A stretch of 64,000 nucleotides of DNA from Diadema setosum (taxonomy: Eukaryota > Echinodermata > Echinoidea > Diadematoida > Diadematidae): assembly GCF_964275005.1 (NCBI RefSeq), contig NC_092698.1:27604447-27668446 (forward strand). Reading direction: 5' to 3'. Made by a program: the position numbers and the translations under genes. The notes beneath the pieces were generated by a model. The model searched no databases. It was not told where the DNA came from and was given only the letters and a program-made list of their open reading frames with translations. Positions 58,368-64,000 of the stretch are shown in pieces. Position 1 is the first letter of the stretch. Each line of letters begins with the position of its first letter.

Positions 58368-58734
58368 GTGAGTGCATGTTCTCCGAGCTGTAACAAAGCT
58401 CCAGCCGTATGCAACTACTAGTCATAATGACGTATGGATTGTACACCGCAGAGGTTGATGGCAACATTGTTGAGTTTATGCCAAACCATGGCATGATTGA
58501 GCAAAGCTTCATGAATACTGTTTTAATGTTTACTGATGCTGTGAATATGCTCTGTCAGACCATGGAGTCTTGACTCTGACTGTTTTGACTCGCGAAGTGC
58601 TGCGCAGTTATCTATTATGCACTGCTTATTAGATTTCTCCAATACCGGTGGATAGAGCGAATGCAGCAATAATATTATTAGTTTATATAGCACATCACCC
58701 TGAGGGAAATCTGAGTATGAAAACGAACAATGCA

Positions 58735-58810
58735 TTCAAAACTTAAGATTTTTAAAGTTTTAGTGCCACCATTGCTGGATGAGAAGAAGTTTGTGATGTC
58801 CACATATTTA
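58735..58810. repeat. fragment of MITE family C
   Basis: TTTTTAAAGTTT followed by a TGCTGGATGAGAAGA block matches the left arm of the 55668-56231 element. Truncated, without TTAA flanks. Confidence 0.55.
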
Positions 58811-60002
58811 TATACTATAGTTGGAGCTCTCCCTTGGGGATATTTCCCCTTTATATGAAGAAAATATTCATAGGAAAGCTATATTAAAAGTGTAAGTTCT
58901 GCATTTTTTTTTTCAAGTTTTTAATTATATGTCAATCAGAATTAAGTAGTTATTAATAATTATTATGCATGCTAGATTCATGTCTATCAGGTGATGACAT
59001 TGTTCCCCCATATCTCTTGGTTGGAATGTGAAATAATTTTTCCAACAAAGTTAAACAGCTATAATTTCCCATTAGAAAGTACTTACCAGCATTTCCACAA
59101 CTCTGAAAAAATTAGATACACTCTGAAAAAATTAGATGCAAAACTTTATTTATTTCTTTTAAAGAAAAAGTAATTTAGTGAACATACCAGTACACTGATT
59201 TGTATGGAAGTCACATAGAATACACTAAGGTGACATCACCATTGCTCCAAATTTCCAATGAAATGATCGCTCTTAATTTTTTTTTTTTTGGTGAAAACAT
59301 TTAAAACTTAAGAATTCTGTGGTTTTTTCATATGTTGTAGAATTTGTATGATCTTTTGAACTTTAATGTTCAGATAATGTTTATTTCTTCAAAGTGAATT
59401 TGAAAACGAAGTAGAGCTGCCCTTTAGCAACCTATAGAGATGGGGTTAAGGAGATATAAATCCACCCCAAAAATAAATGAACTCTAGAAGAAAGAGAAAC
59501 AATTCCATACAGAATGTTCTAAAAATTCTGAAAATTTGTTATTTTTTTTAGCTAGTACAGGTAAAAACATATTCTCATACCAAAATATATCAGAGTTAAC
59601 ATTTGGTCTTTTTTTTATTTTAGGTGGTTTAAGGCAAGTTTTGCAATTATACAGCTGAAGTATTAGATTTTTGTCATTTCTGTATAAGAAATAGTCAGAG
59701 CATGATATCATCAACTTGCTGATTTGAATATTCATAACAACTGGTCAAGAAGTGTTTTCTGAAAAAAAAGAAGAAATATCAGAATGTCATACCTTCCTTA
59801 TTTCTTATCCAATTTTGATCATTTTTGCACTGCAGGGATTTTTTTAAAGATTTTGTATGAAATTGCTAAAATCCTTTGGTGGACTTCTTCTAATGATAGC
59901 TATAGCTTCAGCCTCTAAATGAATGGCTTGTAAATATACTAGCTCAGAGCCAGCTGCCACCATTTGTTGTTCATGCTATTTACTTTGATTTGTCCAATAC
60001 AG
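58811..60002. other. putative intron; nothing else seen
   Basis: AT-rich DNA with T-runs and a 20-base tandem duplication (ACTCTGAAAAAATTAGATAC, 59100-59139). It would be most of the intron between the two candidate exons. Confidence 0.4.
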
Positions 60003-60226
60003 AGGCTCGGTTTAAGCCTGAGTGCGTGGCATGGGATCAACTAATTCGCACCATTTCTCGCAATGCGAGGGCCATCCCAACAGCATCTGCTAAGTGCTCG
60101 AGATCGGCAGACTGCACTCGCTTTGCATGCAAGTTTCTTATGCTGGTACGTAAGCCGGGACTCATAATTGAATTCGAAGTACAAAGAATGCAGCAATCGT
60201 GGTGTGTCACAAGAAATAGGTACTGA
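60003..60226 (+). CDS. candidate second exon, Cys-containing secreted protein
   Basis: Acceptor TTGTCCAATACAG. Joined in phase to 58292-58367 it continues EARFKPECVAWDQLIRTIS, with cysteines in KCSRSADCTRFACKF, then GLIIEFEVQRM, and TGA at 60224-60226. GC content is clearly above the flanks. Read to the stop it would give a 99-residue secreted protein with five cysteines in the mature part. Alternatively the exon ends at CTG|GTACGT (60145) and the protein is longer. I do not recognise the family. Confidence 0.45.
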
Positions 60227-61230
60227 GGTGTCCAAACTCTGTTTTGCTTGCATTCATTTCTCATGACCTGTCAGGTTACAGCTGCTACATGGTATGACCT
60301 TTTGCGAAAAAACGGAACGTTTTGCATAGAAATGAGCTGTCAGTGTCTCTTTCCTGTAATTATGACTTAATATCCTTTGCAGGGACCTTGAGTTCCTGCC
60401 AAGAGACACTCTTGCTTGCCATTAAACTCAGGTCAATGGTATTCTGATTTTAGAAAAAAAAAAACAGTGGATTTGAGCACAAAGATTGCAAATTTTTAAC
60501 TTAACTTAAAGACAGAAAGGGTTCGTTCTGTGTAGAGAAGCTGTGGTCATCCCCATAGTATATTGGTACCTGTTTGGTCAATTTTTTATCAAGGATCACA
60601 TGTTTAACTCGAAGGGGAAGTAGTATACATTGAAAGGGAAGTAGTTTACATCGTAAAGCAACAATTACAGAAGCCCTTTATGAAATTTACTCAACTTTGT
60701 AAATTGTTAAAAAAGGGGCTTTATCTTCTTTATTCTTGTTACATTGGGCATGGCAAAAGTCAGATAACATTATAATCTTTCACAAACACTGACTGATTCA
60801 GTACTTATTTGCATAGGGAAATTTGTCAATCAGTTGCAATATGATTCATTTGCTCTGTTCTAAAAAAAATATGGATGTATTTCTTGAACTTTACAAACCT
60901 CCTGCCAAGATTTATCATGACATTATGCTGATATTATTGTGAAAGAGATATATGCCAATAATCAAAGGCTCACTGCAACATCATTATTATTTTTTTTTTT
61001 TTACAGGAAGTCTTTCATGAAATGTATCATAATTTCATGTAAATTAATGAAAGTTAATTTACACATTCCCTGGACTTGTTACTGACATTTGTGATATTTT
61101 CCCCTTTTGAAGGAGGTAAGTGATGAGCTCTTTCACAATGCTAGAAAATATAAGGAATTCTGTTTGTATTCTCTTTCTAGCATTCACTATTACTGTGACG
61201 ATTCATGATTCATTTCAATAGCAAACTTAA
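60227..61230. other. no recognised gene
   Basis: AT-rich sequence with a short tandem repeat around 60614-60660 (GGGAAGTAGTWTACAT). No supported feature. Confidence 0.4.
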
Positions 61231-61587
61231 AGGGGAAGGCTAGTAACTGATCAGTGGGAATCAGTGGAAATGCTGGGAGATGATTGTTCCAATCCTTATG
61301 GGATTCATTCAAGAGTTCATTGTATATCTATTGTTGTGTGAAAATGATTTGCTTCAGAATGGTCTCATATTTAAGTAATGTGCAGTTTAATGCTTCCAGG
61401 TTAGCGTCCCTGGTCAGTGACGGAGCATTAATCTGCACATTACTTGAATATGAGACCGTTCTGAAGCAAATCATTTTCACACAACAATAGATATACAATG
61501 AACTCTTGAATGAATCCCATAAGGATTGGAACAATCATTTCCCAGCATTTCCACTGATTCCCACTGATCAGTTACTAGCCTTCCCCT
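61231..61587. mobile_element. TTAA MITE family A, copy 2 (357 bp)
   Basis: Exactly the same length as 2374-2730, inserted in the opposite orientation, and nearly identical in sequence with only a handful of substitutions. Perfect TTAA duplications flank it (61227-61230 and 61588-61591). Ends AGGGGAAGGCTAG and CTAGCCTTCCCCT. Confidence 0.93.
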
Positions 61588-62769
61588 TTAAGCATGACAA
61601 AGTTAGCCATTTATAATTGGATGACACTTTGCCCGTTCATGCAGAAGTCAAATGGTAAATGATGGGCTCATTTATAGAATATGTTGTATGCTATTGTCAT
61701 GCTGAGTGCAGTCTTGCAAACAAAATATAATATGTCGTCCAATTTCTTCAAGAGTAGTGAGTGATACATAATGAATCTCATGTGCTTGAAAATATTTAGT
61801 GAAGTCTAAAGCATTTATACTTTGTATGACCCAGTGAAGGGGTAATTTGGCTACATCCTCGACAGGTTGAATTTGTTAAAAATAGCATAAAATGCGGCAT
61901 CAGCTGGTTATATGACTTCATGTGACTAAGGCAGTGAAGTCTTGAAAACAAGCAACCTTTGTGCTGCTCTGCATCATTGTGTGCCTTTTCTGGTCTTTAA
62001 ACTCCACTACCAATAGTGTCTTGTGTGTGCATGTACCACATAGTTTACTATGAATATCCAACCTCTCCAAAATTATGTTCATATACATGTACACATTGAT
62101 CTGCCCCATCTTGTCCCTCTTCTTGCTGATATTACCCCTTTCAGAGAGTATAGGAACCTCAGTCATCCTTGCTTTCCCCCTACTACCTGTATCCTCATTG
62201 CTGATTTTCTGTTTTGTTTGTTTACAGGAGGTATAGTCATTTTGCACCCCATTTGTACCTCACCCCCTCTTCCTGTCTCCTTCACCCATATTGTCAGAGT
62301 CAAGGATGCCACAAGCCTTACACTGGAAGCACTCAGTCAAAGCTCCAGACAGATCTAAAAATAAAGCCTGCATCCAGCAGAAAAATTTGAAAAACAGAAA
62401 TAAAGAAGTGCCCTTGTGAATCTAGCTTTTGGAACCTGAACAGATTTACCTGTACCTTTATTATGTCAGTGCTTGACAAAAATTGCAAAATGACTCATTG
62501 AATGTATAGCTGATATGACCCTTTTCCTTTGTTATAGTATATTCATGACTGTGTGCAAGGAGCATTAGATTCTACATGTATACCACAAAACTTTGGGGCA
62601 GGGGCTTCCCTTGATTTTCCTCAAAGTAACTGGAATGGTATGGATTCTAGTGGCACCTGGATTTATGGTAACATTTTTCACCCCATGTTCTGTCATAATT
62701 ATATTGGGAAAATGTCCAATATGTTGAATAAGTTAATAGATCCAACATAGCATTTGTAAATCTGTGTAT
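61588..62769. other. no firm gene; two exon-like stretches
   Basis: After GTTTGTTTACAG at 62227 a frame reads HPICTSPPLPVSFTHIVRVK. After CCTTTGTTATAG at 62537 another reads ALDSTCIPQNFGAGASLDFP up to a donor-like TATG|GTAACA near 62669. Neither joins in phase to the candidate exons at 58-60 kb, so they are noted only. Confidence 0.3.
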
Positions 62770-63042
62770 TTTGGGACATTTATATCTTCTACAAGTATAT
62801 AGATGGTAGCAGTTGTGACAAAGTTTCAGTTTGGATACATAAATCAATACATAGAAATGCAAGCAGCACTTTTCTAATTTACCATGATAAAAACAGGAGA
62901 AGGGGTTGACAAAAAATGTTGTAAAAGTAATGCTTTTGGCAATGCCATTTCTGTCATTGTCTGACTATAGCTATTTTCTTTGGAATTCATTTCCTCTTCT
63001 CCACTGATGTATTTTTTATTGAAATTTATTTATAGCTTACCT

Positions 63043-63079
63043 GAAGAATCCTTCATTCCCCAGAAATGAAGGATTCTTC
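63043..63079. repeat. perfect 15-bp stem hairpin
   Basis: GAAGAATCCTTCATT and its exact complement AATGAAGGATTCTTC are separated by a seven-base loop. Confidence 0.9.
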
Positions 63080-63315
63080 ATGCTATCTAAAGCATCCTTA
63101 TTGATAAAGCAAATTAAAGAAAACAGCAACCATCATGTTGTGCCATCTTCTTTCCTAGGGTGTATGATTTCTGATAACCACACCACCTCAGTATCCATCC
63201 ACAAGAATGAAGGAATATGACTGCCCATACTTTGACTACCGGTACTGGTATTCATCAGAGGGATTCATTTTTCAAACATGGTGTAACTTTTTTAGTTGAT
63301 GCTATATGGTTACAG

Positions 63316-63334
63316 AGTAGTAGTAGTAGTAGTA

Positions 63335-63401
<67 letters not shown>

Positions 63402-63456
63402 AAGAAGTAGTAGTAGTAGTATTAGTAGTAGTAGTAGTAGTAGTAGTAGTAGATTA

Positions 63457-63489
<33 letters not shown>

Positions 63490-63524
63490 ATTATAGTAGT
63501 AGTAGTAGCAGTAGTAGTAGAAGT

Positions 63525-63573
<49 letters not shown>

Positions 63574-63576
63574 TTA

Positions 63577-63618
<42 letters not shown>

Positions 63619-63629
63619 AAGTAGTAGTA
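63316..63629. repeat. (TAG)n microsatellite
   Basis: About 310 bases of TAG repeats with scattered AAG, ATT and CAG interruptions. Open frames across it on either strand are artefacts. Confidence 0.97.
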
Positions 63630-63925
63630 CGACGATCCCCAATTACATGCCATAGAAATCACAGGTAAGCAATGAATACATTTCTCTAAAAATACACCAG
63701 TGAAGAAGAGGAAACAAGTTCCAGAGAAAATAGCTATGGTCAGACAATGACAGAAATGGCATTGCCATGAGCATTACTTTTACAAAATTTTTTGTTAACC
63801 CCCTCTCCTGTTTCTATCGTGGTTGATTAGAAAAGGGCTGCTTTCATATACTCTGTTATGATTAATGTATTCAAGTTGAAACTTTGTCAGAAATGCTACT
63901 TGAAGAAGATAATGTACCAGACTTT

Positions 63926-64000
63926 AAACTGTTTGTTTCTTTGGAAATAAATTGTGTTTGGGATTTTTTAGCTTCTGGCAACATTGGTAGTAATGAAGGA
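63926..64000. other. window edge, nothing seen
   Basis: Only 75 bases of AT-rich sequence; no feature. Confidence 0.5.

Larger units (their letters stand above)
62770..63925. mobile_element. 1.15-kb foldback (large inverted repeat 2)
   Basis: The left arm, about 62770-63017, matches the complement of about 63689-63925. Shared blocks include GGCAATGCCATTTCTGTCAT, TAGCTATTTTCT and GACAAAGTTTCA. The spacer holds a perfect hairpin (63043-63079) and a long TAG microsatellite. Identity is about 80-85% by eye. Its right limit is close to the window edge. Confidence 0.75.

Noticed and set aside
62227-62670. Two exon-like segments as further exons of the 58-60 kb candidate gene
   Set aside because: Splice phases do not match the preceding exon without creating a stop or a frame change.
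63255-63662. 135-codon Leu/Tyr-rich frame and Ser- or Val-rich frames on the other strand
   Set aside because: Pure translation of the TAG microsatellite in its different frames.
1-64000. CRISPR array, operon, prophage or other prokaryotic system
   Set aside because: The window is clearly eukaryotic (spliced genes, LINEs, MITEs). No regular spacer-repeat array was seen.

Overview
ORGANISM. The window reads as nuclear DNA of a marine invertebrate deuterostome, most likely an ambulacrarian (sea urchin, brittle star, sea cucumber or acorn worm). Reasons: AT-rich sequence with long CA/TA/TAG microsatellites, intron-rich genes with canonical GT-AG junctions, abundant TTAA-flanked foldback MITEs including a TTAAAGGACAAG family, a LINE with a 2A-like NPGP motif, and piggyBac and tyrosine-recombinase relics. 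The species cannot be named from this alone. LAYOUT. 0-7 kb: unidentified exon-like segments on the minus strand, cut by two MITEs, and a possible TATA promoter with a first exon near 7.1 kb. 7-18 kb: mostly non-coding, with microsatellites, a tRNA-derived SINE and a three-copy MITE family. 18.3-23.5 kb (minus): five exons of an SLC34 (NaPi-II) sodium-phosphate cotransporter. Joined at canonical splice sites they give one 714-codon frame lacking only the very N-terminus. 25.4-26.9 kb: a 1.5-kb non-coding terminal-inverted-repeat element rich in TGACGTCA sites. 27.8-28.4 kb: 3' end of one LINE lineage. 29 kb: a GC-rich island with unassigned coding potential. 30.7-34.2 kb: a second, nearly full-length decayed LINE with endonuclease, reverse transcriptase and an AAAT tail. 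37-43 kb: a transposon block holding a nearly complete piggyBac gene, a Ty3/Gypsy fossil and a tyrosine-recombinase fossil, framed by about 53-bp inverted repeats. 43.5-52.0 kb (minus): a complete ten-exon gene for mitochondrial methionyl-tRNA formyltransferase (MTFMT), 379 codons, with consistent splice phases throughout. 52.6-54.1 kb: GC/CpG-rich promoter-like DNA. 54.6-56.2 kb: a large inverted repeat abutting another TTAA MITE. 58.3-60.2 kb (plus): a candidate two-exon secreted protein. 61-64 kb: a second copy of the 357-bp MITE and a second large inverted repeat around a TAG microsatellite. HOW THE GENES RELATE. The two solid host genes act independently: SLC34 in plasma-membrane phosphate uptake and MTFMT in mitochondrial translation initiation. 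The rest is a record of repeated transposon invasion. At least four MITE families share TTAA targets and TTAAAGG-type ends, and one of them has two almost identical 357-bp copies, so it moved recently.
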